Shown in pieces: positions 17,701 through 27,185 of a stretch of 64,000 nucleotides of DNA (positions are counted from its first letter, which is position 1; each line of letters starts with the position of its first letter). The notes beneath the pieces were generated by a model, which was given only the letters and a program-made list of their open reading frames with translations, did no database searches and was not told the origin of the DNA. The DNA lies in assembly GCF_006442315.1 (NCBI RefSeq), contig NZ_VFVY01000015.1, positions 116,181 to 180,180 of the forward strand, written 5' to 3'. Origin of the DNA: Mesorhizobium sp. B2-3-4 (lineage in GTDB: Bacteria; Pseudomonadota; Alphaproteobacteria; Rhizobiales; Rhizobiaceae). A program made the position numbers and the translations under genes.

Positions 17701-20700
17701 TGTTGAGCACGGCTTCGATGCTGCCGATGTCAACGCCCATCTCCATCGTGGTCGAACAGCCGAGGACGTTGATTTTGCCCGCCTTGAATTCTCGCTCGTA
17801 GCGCCTTAGCGTCGTGCTTGCCTGCTGAGCCGAATGCTCGGCGGCCCGCAGCCATGGCGAAAATTTCGCCGTTCGATCTTGCTGGTCGCCCCATTGACCA
17901 GCGTCGCGCCGCTCAACGACGATGGGGTCGGTCGCGAGCCACGCATCCATTGCGTCTTCGTCGATTGCATGTCCGTCCGGGCCACGGCGCCAGGGAAACG
18001 GCAGTCGCGGAAGCGTGATTGGCGCGGCGATCGGATGGATGCCGTCCAAGTCGTAAGGGCTCCTTCCTCTCATCGTCGTGTCGAGGACACGTCTAGTCGT
18101 AGGGCACCAAAATGCCGTCTCGACCTTCGCCACCGCGAGATCGCCGAGTTTGAGACGGAATCCATTGTCGGTTGGCGTCATGAATCGTTGTAGTGAGTGC
18201 CAGGCATCGATCAGGACATCACTGACCTTGTCCTTGTCGATCTGATAGTCCGGGTCTAACTGCAATGCCTGGAACAGCAGACGAACGACGCGCGTCAGGC
18301 GTACGCCATAGGGATTGGGCCAAAGGCGCACGTATAGGCTCGATTTTTCGCCCGGCGCCCAAGGCTTGACCTCAATATGGCTCTGGCGGCGATCGATCCA
18401 GTTCAGCCACCAACGCGGGAAGTCAAGCGCGACGTTGGTGCGCAGGAAATGAGTGACGAGGAGCCGCAGCAAATCGCGCCAATCTTCACCGGTCATCCCT
18501 ACTGCTTGAGCCGACTTGGGAACGCGCGGCGCGGCATCGTCTATCCCAGGCAGCTCGAAACGGAACAGCCCGAGGGTTTCGGCCGAATTGGCGCGCACCG
18601 GTCGCCGCATGGCTTCCCGGTAAAGGAGGAATTCAGCAAGCATTTCAGTGTCCTGGAAGCGGTCGTCGCGATTAGTGGTCGTCCAGAGTGCCCGGAGAAA
18701 ATGATCAACGGTCGTGTGTCGCGCCAGGCATCGGACAAGGTCGCGCCAGGGCCTCGCAGTGCTACCGACCATTCTCGCTCGTTCACGCTCAAGATCATCG
18801 GCCATGCCGGCGAACATTACATCACCAGGATCTTCCCTAAGCCGAGCGATCCTTTTGTCGATCAAAGCTAGCGCCTCGCTGTCAACGTCAGCTCTTTCCT
18901 GGACGAACTGGTAGATGAAGCCGCGCACGAAAGTGCGTTCCGACGCGATCTGCACGTTGGCTGCATGGCGCGCTGTACCTTGCCGGGCGTCAGTGAATGT
19001 GATGAGCCGGCGACCGTCGAAGGGAAGCGGTTCGTCCGACACTGGCTCAGGCGACATGTCGGCCAGGAAACCCGGCGTGATCTGCGCCATGAGGAATGGC
19101 GCACCGGCGACTGCCGCCCGCATGGCGCCGCGGCTCGCATCTACCCGATTGGGTGCTTTGGTACAGGCCGGGCATTCGGAGATGTCTCGGCTGGCCGCGA
19201 AAACGATCTGCCGCCGAGCGTCACTGTCGATGATGCCGGTTTCCAACTCCACACTTAGTCCGTGCGACCCGGCTTTCAACGGCAGCGTCAGATATCGACG
19301 CGACACTATCGTCGGCGCCTCGGCGCCGGCTCTCTCCTGCTCCTCCTCCTCTTGGACGTCGCTTGGATCTTCGCGCTCAAGCGTCTGTTCGAACCCATCC
19401 TCGTCGTTGCCGTCGCTCCACGCCGCGATGCGTGAGCCTCCATCGTACTCCTCGGCTCTGAGGGCACCCTCGCCGCAAAGTGTGCAGCAGACCCATTCGA
19501 GAACGATAGATGAGCAATGTGGGCAATGCTCGCGCGTTTCGGAGAAGATCGGACCGTAAGGCCAATCGGAACCTTCCACGTGCCTGGGACTCGCCGAACA
19601 GTCGGGATTGACGCAAACCCACAAGCCCGCGACGGTCCGATGAAACAGGTGAATTCGGTTGGGTAACATGGCGTCTCCGCCGCTCGCAGCCATTACCGGA
19701 TCGGCGTGCGGATCTTTTGCTCGCGCGGCCTCCACGAGTAATCGCGTCGCATCGACCGCACCGCCGGCAAGCGTTGATGCCTTCTCGGTCCATGCGCGCC
19801 ACGAATAGATTTTGCCTGTCCGCAGCTCTTCGCGCGTGGCGCGCAGCCGAGCGGACTGTGCGAGTAGGCGCCCACTTTCCATAGGGTCGAGGTTGGTGAG
19901 CGCACCCGGTTGGAGCGGCCGCTCGTCATAATGTGCCGGTTCTGGCGGGAGCGGCGCCCGCTGCCCATCGACGACGTGGATTGCGTCGGCAGGCGCGCCT
20001 GACAGGTCTTGCAGGAAACGGCTGAGATCTGCCTTGGCGCTTGCTCCCCCAATCGTTGCAGACGTCGCCACGTAGCGGATCTGATCCGGGGTACGACCAA
20101 AGGCGAGCGCGACCCGTCGAAGGAGCAGCGCTATCTCAGCGGCCTGCGCGCCCATGTAGGAATGGGCTTCGTCGAGAACGATAAAGTCGAGTTTTCCTTG
20201 TGACGCCGCCAGGATCGGCGCGTCGTTCTGGCGAATGAGCATATATTCGAGCATCGTCGCGTTGGTAACGAGCACCGGGGGCGGAGAAGCGCGGAGTGCT
20301 GTGCGATCGCCGACGCGCCAGGGCTTCTGCGCGCGAACGGCGGCACGTGCAGTGTCGGGCGTCTCCCCATTGTAAAGACAATACCGAAGCGTTCCGCCGA
20401 AAGGCTCGAACCATCGGTGAAGCCGCTCTTCCTGGCTGCTAATTAATGCATTGAGGGGATAGAGCATGAGGGCGCGCACACCGTTGAGCGGTCGCGCGCC
20501 ACCATCAGAGAGTCGCACCAAGCGATCGAGGATCGGAACGAGGAAGCATTCCGTCTTGCCGGAGCCAGTGCCACTCGAAACGATAACGGAAGAGGGACGT
20601 TCAGCCGTTAGATGTTGCCAAGCATCCGCTTGATGCACATAGGGTGGAAACGACACGGATGTGAGCACGTCGATCGTTCGCGGATCGAGCAGTCCCGGCT

Positions 20701-20911
20701 TGAGCGCCCCCCAACCACCGTCCAATGGCAACCATGGAAACGCGCCTTCCACAAAGGGTTCTGCGATCAGAGAGCCGTCGCTTCCGGCGGGGGCGCCCCA
20801 AGTGGCCCTAAGGTGGCTCACGAGGGTCCGCGATTTCGGGCGCAGCATACCTAGGATAGCGTCGGCTGCCTGCTCTGGCAGGCGCACCATCATGCGGTCG
20901 AAGTCGATCAT
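14798..20911 (-). CDS. druE: DruE-like giant helicase of a Druantia defence system
   Basis: A 2037-residue superfamily 2 helicase. Motif I is SGTGSGKT (113-120), motif II DEAH (247-250), motif III SAT (284-286) and motif VI QRVGRAGR in the second RecA domain. Several CxxC pairs follow (CPHC, CTLC, CKTC, CAEC), and a DUF1998-like C-terminal region contains RASGGAGFS and CPRCVLAPDAQH. A very large SF2 helicase with DUF1998 is the defining component of Druantia systems. Its ATG overlaps the stop of the 1141-residue gene upstream (ATGA), so the two are coupled. It is predicted to act on phage DNA together with its partner; the mechanism is poorly understood. Confidence 0.8.
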   Translation of the reverse strand: MIDFDRMMVRLPEQAADAILGMLRPKSRTLVSHLRATWGAPAGSDGSLIAEPFVEGAFPWLPLDGGWGALKPGLLDPRTIDVLTSVSFPPYVHQADAWQHLTAERPSSVIVSSGTGSGKTECFLVPILDRLVRLSDGGARPLNGVRALMLYPLNALISSQEERLHRWFEPFGGTLRYCLYNGETPDTARAAVRAQKPWRVGDRTALRASPPPVLVTNATMLEYMLIRQNDAPILAASQGKLDFIVLDEAHSYMGAQAAEIALLLRRVALAFGRTPDQIRYVATSATIGGASAKADLSRFLQDLSGAPADAIHVVDGQRAPLPPEPAHYDERPLQPGALTNLDPMESGRLLAQSARLRATREELRTGKIYSWRAWTEKASTLAGGAVDATRLLVEAARAKDPHADPVMAASGGDAMLPNRIHLFHRTVAGLWVCVNPDCSASPRHVEGSDWPYGPIFSETREHCPHCSSIVLEWVCCTLCGEGALRAEEYDGGSRIAAWSDGNDEDGFEQTLEREDPSDVQEEEEQERAGAEAPTIVSRRYLTLPLKAGSHGLSVELETGIIDSDARRQIVFAASRDISECPACTKAPNRVDASRGAMRAAVAGAPFLMAQITPGFLADMSPEPVSDEPLPFDGRRLITFTDARQGTARHAANVQIASERTFVRGFIYQFVQERADVDSEALALIDKRIARLREDPGDVMFAGMADDLERERARMVGSTARPWRDLVRCLARHTTVDHFLRALWTTTNRDDRFQDTEMLAEFLLYREAMRRPVRANSAETLGLFRFELPGIDDAAPRVPKSAQAVGMTGEDWRDLLRLLVTHFLRTNVALDFPRWWLNWIDRRQSHIEVKPWAPGEKSSLYVRLWPNPYGVRLTRVVRLLFQALQLDPDYQIDKDKVSDVLIDAWHSLQRFMTPTDNGFRLKLGDLAVAKVETAFWCPTTRRVLDTTMRGRSPYDLDGIHPIAAPITLPRLPFPWRRGPDGHAIDEDAMDAWLATDPIVVERRDAGQWGDQQDRTAKFSPWLRAAEHSAQQASTTLRRYEREFKAGKINVLGCSTTMEMGVDIGSIEAVLNTNTPPEIANYRQRVGRAGRQRQPIAVGLTLCKDRPLDRMTIANPLDYLERQVRTPRVSLESPTIATRHAAALLLARFLASLGTELHKLTNGTFFALTSEANLETGTAPAVAFLAWLDAVPSNRAMTAALSHLLAGTPVTPGWDLIEVLRTRMERITAELRAEWEALASATSDSPAGDVELAAINKARELQRHRLERGYLLGELAGRGFLPSYGFPTDVVQFVTETASEKSAKERAGGDGGEPQERSFGRGYPSRSREVGIYEYAPGRAIVVDGVVRESAGVTLNWQRPVSAAGLREIQSLRTMWSCKTCGALSSKPSAIEQTPCAECGSNSMTPVRYLSPGGFSVDARFKIHDDPSDIGGAKVVDPWVSTREAPWRSLPDPAVGRVRASPDGTVFWFNPGEHGHGYALCLHCGRAEAEEDALGGPGLSEHKPLRGAPTAIDGFTCSGAPEFAPYAVTRNLMLAHEIRTDLCEIQLYDCRSRDVALTIALALREAVAKRLGVDADEMGFAAPAAPNPQGRDNWSSVIFDRASGGAGFSATIARDPVGLLGDARTFLDCSLPGRCGDRKATRVCPRCVLAPDAQHAVEATDRAAAFDLLTNTLSRIALPEEHRLFGPTTAYESAALTDALNEWMTTDPAAELCVVLHGDPTNWDFDAWPMAPVVERWGARGRKVTVEVDRAALERADAVTRRRIALWIERARASLCSLPRADAEILAVVTATDRAFAWASLDREAYLIGSGWASTSGAPVVRGKWERINESPATIDSRSLLVERVRETIFELYNELDGPVTGFGQRLKALMIGRNETLAAILSEPCNELRYSDRYLFSPLVVRLVAELFAGFANANTAIFVDTLVQRRDNRRPRIGKTLKDDWPDVADRNVVFQHLLAQIAPTGRLVLHQDVPHRRRLDFRTPRGSGTIFFDQGVGSWVTASVVAFDPMAPIADQLRAVDAPFVVENGPNGTFFTSRVD

Positions 20912-23900
20912 GATTTTCTTTCTCCAACCCTAGCGAAGCCGCGAAGGACCGCGTCAATGCCTATCGGCACAATCGCTTCGAAATATTCGGGATCGTAAAG
21001 CCAGGCGTGGCGGCAACGCCGCTGTTCGCCCTCGTCGAGGGCTGTTCGACCGCTCGCATGATCGGCGATGGCAAAAGGAACCGCGATGACTTCCATGAAG
21101 CTTGGATCATAGGGCGCCCAGTGCGACTGGTGAGCTGTTCGGCTTCTGACGCCTAGCAGGCCTTGGGGTGGTGGGTCGTCGTCGTCGTGGCGGCCGATCA
21201 GACGGTCGATTTCGCGTCGCACTCGATCGCTTCCACCAATCTGAAGGAAGTTTACCGCCGCGCCGTCGATCGACGTTTTCTCACGCGCCATTTCGGGGGC
21301 GATCTGCATCAGAAAGACCGCCTTTGCATGGCCTGCCAGCTCTGGTCTCAGTCCGACGATGTCGTCGAGAGCGGTGATCACGCTGCGGTAGGCAACGGAA
21401 GTATCGATCCCGACCTCAGTCAACCGTAACCTCGCATGCTCGATCCGAGCTGAGAAGGCGCTCAACCAGTTGCCAACGGTCGTCGAGGACCACAGGAACG
21501 GTAAGTCTCGCTGCAAGTCGAGCAGCGCCGCGCGCTCATCGAGGGAGTCGCACGACGCAAGCAAGAGCGCGGCGAAGCCGGGCGAACGGTCGAATGCTTT
21601 CAGCGCGTCGATCGACGAGATGGGGAGGCCCTCGCGGCGAGCCAGCGTGAGAAGATCGATAATCGTGCGGCGATCTCGCGGGGCAACCTGTTCTGGTAGC
21701 GCATAGGCCTGAACAAAGGCGGCTGCGCGAGCGGCAGACGCATCGATGCCGATAGCCCGTTCGAGTAAGGTTTCTTCTCCCGTGGCCGCCCTCGCCGCCG
21801 CAGGCACGATCCTCGGCCGGACCTTTGTGCCTTGCCGACGCCGACCATAGATCAGCCACGGGCCGGGCGGGAGTGCGCGGCTTAGTTCGGCACGCATCGT
21901 GACCTGGCTCGCGGGGGCCACGAGAGACACGGTGCCGGCTGCCGGATGTGCGAGCGAAATCCCTTGGAGATCCAGCCCATGCGTGGTTGCGAGCACGGAA
22001 AAGGCGTTGGGCGGGGGAGCGTCAAAAGGATCGACGTCCTCGGCATACCATCGCACATCGGCGATGTTGGCGGTCGCACCGATTGTGGAGAGTTCGACGC
22101 GGGCGTCCAAGCTCTCCGAGCTGCCGAGTAACTGCGTTATCGTATCGGCGAAGGCGGAAAGAGGAACTTCGCCGGACACGCGCCGCGTGATAGTCAAGCG
22201 CGGAGCATCGTTCGCGCGCAATTCCATGCACAAGGATACTTCGCGCGTGGCAAGGATTCGGAGCCCCCTCAAGCCGTCGACCGAGAAGGTCGAGCGCGGT
22301 GGGACGAGGACGTCGTTGGCGTCGATCAGGCGCAAGTCATAGTTCGGATCGGTGAGGGTCAGCGCGAGCTCCGCATCCCATCGCGGTCTAAGGACGATCG
22401 TCGATGCTCCGGTCGGGGGGCCGAGCCGAACGATCGCCATCTCGCCTTCGAACCGAACGTCCAGATTGGTCGACCCGCGCGCGACGAGCAGTCGAGTGTC
22501 GAGCCCTGCAACCCGAAACTCCCTCCTGCCGCGATCCACCGCCATGTCAAAGTTCGGCGGAACGATCGATGCCCCAATCGCGAATAGGAGCTCGCCATTC
22601 TCGATCACGGCGAGATCGACATTTCCCCATGGTTTCGAGCCATCGACCGATCGCCACGTTCCTCTTCCGCGAGGGCGCCAATGCAACGTTTGGCGCCTAG
22701 GAGAAGCAAGGTGGCCATCTCGCTCGATCCATAGTTTCGGCATACCGCGGAACACGGACTCGCGCACATTGCGAACGAGATTGCCAACGAGTATCGGGCG
22801 TGCGTCGACTTCGCGCTCCACCGACGTCCTCCACGACGATCGCGCGCCCCCTAGCGTGAACGCTGCAGAGCCGCTGAAGCTGACTACACGACGATCGCCC
22901 GCGCAACGCCCGAGATCCGTGAAGCCAGCCGAGAACGAGACCGAGCGGAAGTGCTCATCGCGCACGGCGAGCGCAAGCGCGGGCCGGGTCGTCCGTGCTG
23001 GTGACGACCCCAACACTCGCAGCCTTGTTGGGGATTCGTTTTCGTCGATCTGCTCGATTTGGAGCGCGATGACAGGATCGTGCAGCGGCTCCCCACCGGC
23101 GGCGATGAACTCACCGACGGTGTTGCTGCCCGACTGTACAAGGAGACGCGCCTCGTCCCCCAAAGCGAGCGGCGAGTCAAACTTGGCCACAAACGCGCGC
23201 AGTTCGTGCGCTGGCGCGTCGTCCTTTTCATACGTCTCAATGGCGGCTACGGCGATCAGCTCCTGGCAGAATGGAGGGCGTGGAAAGATTCTGACCCTAC
23301 GGCCGTCCAGAACTGCCTCGGCAACCGACGACGGCAAACGCCGCAGATCGATCCGTCCGGACAAGCCGAGCGAAGCCTGCGCCTGCCATTCGTCGTCAGC
23401 GCGAACTAGGTGTCGACTGACATCGAGCGCTGCGGCCCCATCGTCGCGAAGTCGGACGATTTGCTCGACCATCGACCGAATGTCCTCACATTCTACGTCG
23501 AACGGGATTTGGTCTCGCCAGCCGAGCCTGTTCTGATCAAGATAGTCGACCGCGTCGCCGCGGGCTTCGGGGGGTGGGAGCGAAGCGCGCAGGTCGATGA
23601 TCTTGTCGCAGAGATCGACTGCCGGATCGAACAGCGCCTGCGCCAAGCGGTCCGACACGCGCCATGCCTCGGCGCCAACGGCATCACGGGTGGAGAAACC
23701 TCTTTCGGCGCATTGCACCGAATTCTCCAGCCAGGACGAAATTCGCGGATCCTCGCGTACCGATGCGACCGGAAAGCCTGCCTCGCGTACTATGGCGAGG
23801 AGCCGCTCGCCTCCTGTCGGCTCGGGACGGCGCCAAACTCGCAACCCGAGGCTCACTAAGCTTTCGACGTCTCGATATTGGATCCGTGCATAAGGTCCGT

Positions 23901-24333
23901 AGTCCAGACCAATTGCTCGGAGCGGACGAATCCAATCCCAGTGGCCGCCGCTCCGCTCGCGTCTAAACCACTCCGCCACGTGCGACACGATTAGCGCCGC
24001 GCCATGACGATCGCGTACCGCTGAAGGGCCGCATCGACGCAAGACCGCGCCGATTTGGTCGAAGTCGGTGCGCGCGAACCTGTATGCATAGAGCGGACGG
24101 CCATCGGGCTGCACCAGACCCCGCGACTCTAACAGCGACTGCAATGCGTCTCTGAGTTCCCCCAAGATCCCCCCTGCTTGGAATAGCCCTCCGCAACTCA
24201 GTCTGCACTGTTCGCTCAAGAATAACAGTAAGAATCGGACAGTAGGCTTGCGCTGGCGAAAACTGAGTAACTTGTCGCCCTTCGGACGATCGCTGGTCTG
24301 CTCAGGAGGCTGTAGCAAGGGTGGTTGGCGCAA
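20908..24333 (-). CDS. druH: DruH-like protein of a Druantia type III system
   Basis: A large 1141-residue protein with no enzymatic motif I can see. It contains QPDGRPLYAYRFARTDFDQI near residue 75, which I associate with the YjiT/STY4851 family now called DruH, and is otherwise a mix of beta-rich segments and a C-terminal helical part. Type III Druantia consists of DruH followed by DruE, the arrangement seen here with an ATGA overlap. The listed start is a TTG at 24333; a TTG at 24165 preceded by a G-run (LGELRDALQSLLESRGL) is a credible alternative, as the first 56 residues look unlike a folded domain. The identification rests on size, synteny and a short motif. Confidence 0.65.
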   Translation of the reverse strand: MRQPPLLQPPEQTSDRPKGDKLLSFRQRKPTVRFLLLFLSEQCRLSCGGLFQAGGILGELRDALQSLLESRGLVQPDGRPLYAYRFARTDFDQIGAVLRRCGPSAVRDRHGAALIVSHVAEWFRRERSGGHWDWIRPLRAIGLDYGPYARIQYRDVESLVSLGLRVWRRPEPTGGERLLAIVREAGFPVASVREDPRISSWLENSVQCAERGFSTRDAVGAEAWRVSDRLAQALFDPAVDLCDKIIDLRASLPPPEARGDAVDYLDQNRLGWRDQIPFDVECEDIRSMVEQIVRLRDDGAAALDVSRHLVRADDEWQAQASLGLSGRIDLRRLPSSVAEAVLDGRRVRIFPRPPFCQELIAVAAIETYEKDDAPAHELRAFVAKFDSPLALGDEARLLVQSGSNTVGEFIAAGGEPLHDPVIALQIEQIDENESPTRLRVLGSSPARTTRPALALAVRDEHFRSVSFSAGFTDLGRCAGDRRVVSFSGSAAFTLGGARSSWRTSVEREVDARPILVGNLVRNVRESVFRGMPKLWIERDGHLASPRRQTLHWRPRGRGTWRSVDGSKPWGNVDLAVIENGELLFAIGASIVPPNFDMAVDRGRREFRVAGLDTRLLVARGSTNLDVRFEGEMAIVRLGPPTGASTIVLRPRWDAELALTLTDPNYDLRLIDANDVLVPPRSTFSVDGLRGLRILATREVSLCMELRANDAPRLTITRRVSGEVPLSAFADTITQLLGSSESLDARVELSTIGATANIADVRWYAEDVDPFDAPPPNAFSVLATTHGLDLQGISLAHPAAGTVSLVAPASQVTMRAELSRALPPGPWLIYGRRRQGTKVRPRIVPAAARAATGEETLLERAIGIDASAARAAAFVQAYALPEQVAPRDRRTIIDLLTLARREGLPISSIDALKAFDRSPGFAALLLASCDSLDERAALLDLQRDLPFLWSSTTVGNWLSAFSARIEHARLRLTEVGIDTSVAYRSVITALDDIVGLRPELAGHAKAVFLMQIAPEMAREKTSIDGAAVNFLQIGGSDRVRREIDRLIGRHDDDDPPPQGLLGVRSRTAHQSHWAPYDPSFMEVIAVPFAIADHASGRTALDEGEQRRCRHAWLYDPEYFEAIVPIGIDAVLRGFARVGERKS

Positions 24334-24889
24334 GTGTACCTATCTAACGACGGCCCGCGCAGCGCGCTTCGCCTGCGAAGGCGCGGTTGAGGTCGCCGGG
24401 CGGGCGCGTTGAGAAGGCGCTTGATTGGAAGCCAACATACCCATTGAAGAGCAATGATCTGCGCGATGTTCGGCCTGCCAAAAGCCTGTCCATGTGGCGT
24501 AGCACAGCGACTGAACAGGGAGGGGAAGCTTGTCCGGTTCGATTTTGTCACCCCCACAGTGCCTGCAATTCGACTGGTGGCGCGAGGCAGAAAGTTCAAG
24601 TTAAAAAGCGCCCCAGTCAGTTGTAAAACCGCCTAACCTACGCTTTGGTGTGACTACGTTCACGGGTCGACGATCCACTGTGGATTTTTGCGGCGCAAGA
24701 CTTTCTGGTCGTGCCAGCGACGTCTGCTTTTGGGCCCGAATAGCCGAATGTCCGCTCTCGCGATATCGCAGCAGTAAGCTTTGAGCGACGATCGCCAGCG
24801 TACACGACCCATTGGGGGAACTGCCGCGAGTCAACTGAGACGGACCATGATTGTTCTGCTATTTTAGGCCAAAATTTGCGGGGGAAGAC
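24334..24889. other. Intergenic spacer between divergent defence operons
   Basis: No gene is supported. The spacer separates druH from the ATPase gene and must hold promoters for both. Near druH a GC hairpin occurs (GCGCGCTTCGC at 24362-24372 with GCGAAGGCGCG at 24375-24385, one bulge). The 24640-24840 part is open in several frames, but none resembles protein; it may be an eroded remnant. Confidence 0.4.
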
Positions 24890-27172
24890 TTGGTCCAAAG
24901 TTTCCGGTTGCTTCAGAATGTTGGCCAGTTCGATAATGTTTCAGCTGGGGCGCATCTGCCGCTTGCAAGGTTCGCCTTGTTCTATGCGGAGAACGGGCGA
25001 GGAAAAACTACACTCGCCGCAGTCCTGCGCTCGTTGGCCAGCGGCAACGCAAATCTCATTTTGGAACGTCGACGCTTAACCGCTGCACATCCGCCTCAGG
25101 TGGTTATTGGACTCCCGGGCGACACTGCAGTCTTCGAGAACGGCCGCTGGTCGCAACTGGTGCCCGACATCGTTGTCTTCGACGATAGATTTGTGAGTGA
25201 GAACGTCTATTCCGGCATGAGCGTAGATGCGGCCCATCGGCAGAAGCTGCATGAGTTGATCATTGGGGCTCAGGGCCTTTCGTTGAACAATAACCTGCAG
25301 GTCGAGATTACCCGCATCGAGCAACACAACCGCCAGCTAGCAAGTTCGGCGGAAGCAATTTCGGCCGACATTCGGGGACGGCTGACGGTAGACCAGTTCT
25401 GCGCCTTAGAGCCTCGCGACAATCTCACCGAGCAGATCCAGGAAGCGGAACGCAATCTGGCGGCAGCGCGGTCGGCACGCGAGGTGGCTCAGCAATCTGT
25501 CTTTGCTGCCGTGACCCTGCCACGGTTTGATCTAGAGGCTATCGAGAGGGTTTTGGCGCTTGGACTTGCGGGGCTGGAGAATCTCGCCACGGAGCGCCTG
25601 GACGAACACTTCGCGGCACTTGGCGAAGGGGGCGAAGCCTGGGTCGAAGACGGAATGAATAGGATGGGCCATTTATCTGACGAATGCCCTTTTTGTGCTC
25701 AGCCCTTGGCCGGCTCGACTCTGATAGAGCACTATCAGGCTTATTTTAGCGACGGCTATACCCGCCTGAAACGCGATATCTCAGATGCGATGATGATCGT
25801 CGGACGCCATCATAACGGGGATGCCAAAGCGGCCTTTGAGCGATCCGTGCGGGTGCTAGGAGAGCAAGCCGCTTTCTGGTCTCGTTTTATGGAGATGCCG
25901 GACACCACGCTAGACACCGCTCGGATTGTGCGGCTGTGGAACGCAGCCCACGAGGCCGTGTTTCTTTGCCTTAGTGCCAAAAGTGAGCAACCTCTTGAGA
26001 TGATCCCACTATCCGAGGACGCTCGGAGCGCTGTCGAGGCATATCACACCACCTGTGCGACTTTGGACGACCTGAGCGCCAGGCTGATTGAGCTCAACAC
26101 TAACATCTTACTTGTAAAGGAACGAAGCGCGGCAGCTAATCTGGCAACGCTTTCAGAGGATTTGGCGATACTGCGGCGACACGAGGCGAGGATAATGCCC
26201 GCTATGGATGCCGCTTGTACCGCGTATCTCGACGAGAAAGCTGCAAAGGCTAGTACGGAAACGGCAAGAGCAGCTGCCCGCGCTGCTCTCGACAATTATC
26301 GCGATCGGGTCTTTCCCGCGTATGAAACTGCCATCAATGCCTATCTGCAGCGATTTAACGCTGGTTTTCGGCTTGCCAATATCGCATCAGTCAACAATCG
26401 ATCAGGTTCGGCAGCTAACTATGCCGTTACCATTGACCGGCAGGCAGTACCATTGGTGCCTGCGAATGATACCGATCCTGGTTTTCACACTGTATTGAGT
26501 GCTGGCGACCGTAACGCGCTAGCGCTGGCATTTTTCTTCGCCTCGCTGGACCGAGATCCTCGTCTGGCCCAGAAGATCGTTGTCATCGACGATCCGATGA
26601 CCAGTCTTGATGAGCATCGCTCGCTCACCACCGTAAGAGAGATCGTTCGACTCCTAGGCAATGTACAGCAGGTCATTGTGATGTCTCACTCAAAGCCGTT
26701 CCTCTACAACCTTTGGGAAGAGACGCGTCCCGGGGATCGTTCTGCTTTGAAGGTCGTCCGTGACCACGGATCCTCAACGTTGGTTTCATGGAACGTAAGC
26801 CAAGATAATGTCACCGAGCATGATAGGAGACATGCGCTCATCGAACAATTCATCCGGAGCAGTGTTGGCATTGACGAACGCGAGGTGGCGGCTGCAATTC
26901 GGCCAAAACTCGAAGCGTTTCTGAGGGTTGCCTATCCCACTCATTTTCCCGCAGCCACGTTGCTTGGTCCGTTTATTGGTGCAGCGAGACAGCGTCTTGG
27001 TACTCCGGATGAGTTCATGAACGTTGCTGATGTCAATGAGCTGGAGGCCTTAAAGGACTACGGCAACCTCTTTCATCATGACACAAATCCTGCGTGGCAA
27101 ACCGTGGCGATCAACGACCAGCAATTGTTGGATTTCAGCCAACGCACGATCCGTTTTACCCGGCGCTCTTAG
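24890..27172 (+). CDS. SMC/RloC-like AAA ATPase with zinc-hook motif
   Basis: A protein of about 760 residues of the AAA_13 (PrrC/RloC-like) class. Walker A is ENGRGKTT (34-41); a long coiled coil runs from about 125; a CPFC motif at 266-269 resembles the zinc hook of Rad50 and RloC; a second coiled coil follows; the signature and Walker B lie near VLSAGDRNALA and VVIDDPMTSLDE (about 562-575). The C-terminal 90 residues hold RPKLE and a later NLFHHD. These recall the R-E-H pattern of anticodon nucleases, but the spacing differs, so nuclease activity is unproven. There is no ATG; I chose the TTG at 24890 after GGGGAAG, with TTG 24851 as the alternative. The next gene starts 14 bases later and encodes a HEPN-like protein. 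Confidence 0.75.
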   Translation: MVQSFRLLQNVGQFDNVSAGAHLPLARFALFYAENGRGKTTLAAVLRSLASGNANLILERRRLTAAHPPQVVIGLPGDTAVFENGRWSQLVPDIVVFDDRFVSENVYSGMSVDAAHRQKLHELIIGAQGLSLNNNLQVEITRIEQHNRQLASSAEAISADIRGRLTVDQFCALEPRDNLTEQIQEAERNLAAARSAREVAQQSVFAAVTLPRFDLEAIERVLALGLAGLENLATERLDEHFAALGEGGEAWVEDGMNRMGHLSDECPFCAQPLAGSTLIEHYQAYFSDGYTRLKRDISDAMMIVGRHHNGDAKAAFERSVRVLGEQAAFWSRFMEMPDTTLDTARIVRLWNAAHEAVFLCLSAKSEQPLEMIPLSEDARSAVEAYHTTCATLDDLSARLIELNTNILLVKERSAAANLATLSEDLAILRRHEARIMPAMDAACTAYLDEKAAKASTETARAAARAALDNYRDRVFPAYETAINAYLQRFNAGFRLANIASVNNRSGSAANYAVTIDRQAVPLVPANDTDPGFHTVLSAGDRNALALAFFFASLDRDPRLAQKIVVIDDPMTSLDEHRSLTTVREIVRLLGNVQQVIVMSHSKPFLYNLWEETRPGDRSALKVVRDHGSSTLVSWNVSQDNVTEHDRRHALIEQFIRSSVGIDEREVAAAIRPKLEAFLRVAYPTHFPAATLLGPFIGAARQRLGTPDEFMNVADVNELEALKDYGNLFHHDTNPAWQTVAINDQQLLDFSQRTIRFTRRS

Positions 27173-27185
27173 GGCCTTTCAACCG

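Noticed and set aside
14798..20911. DISARM helicase (DrmA) as an explanation for the giant helicase
   Set aside because: A C5 methyltransferase is adjacent, as in DISARM, but there is no DrmB or DrmC, and the 2037-residue size with an 1141-residue partner fits Druantia better.
24890..27172. Calling the ATPase a complete RloC anticodon nuclease
   Set aside because: The zinc hook fits, but the C-terminal R, E and H residues do not show the spacing of the anticodon nuclease triad.
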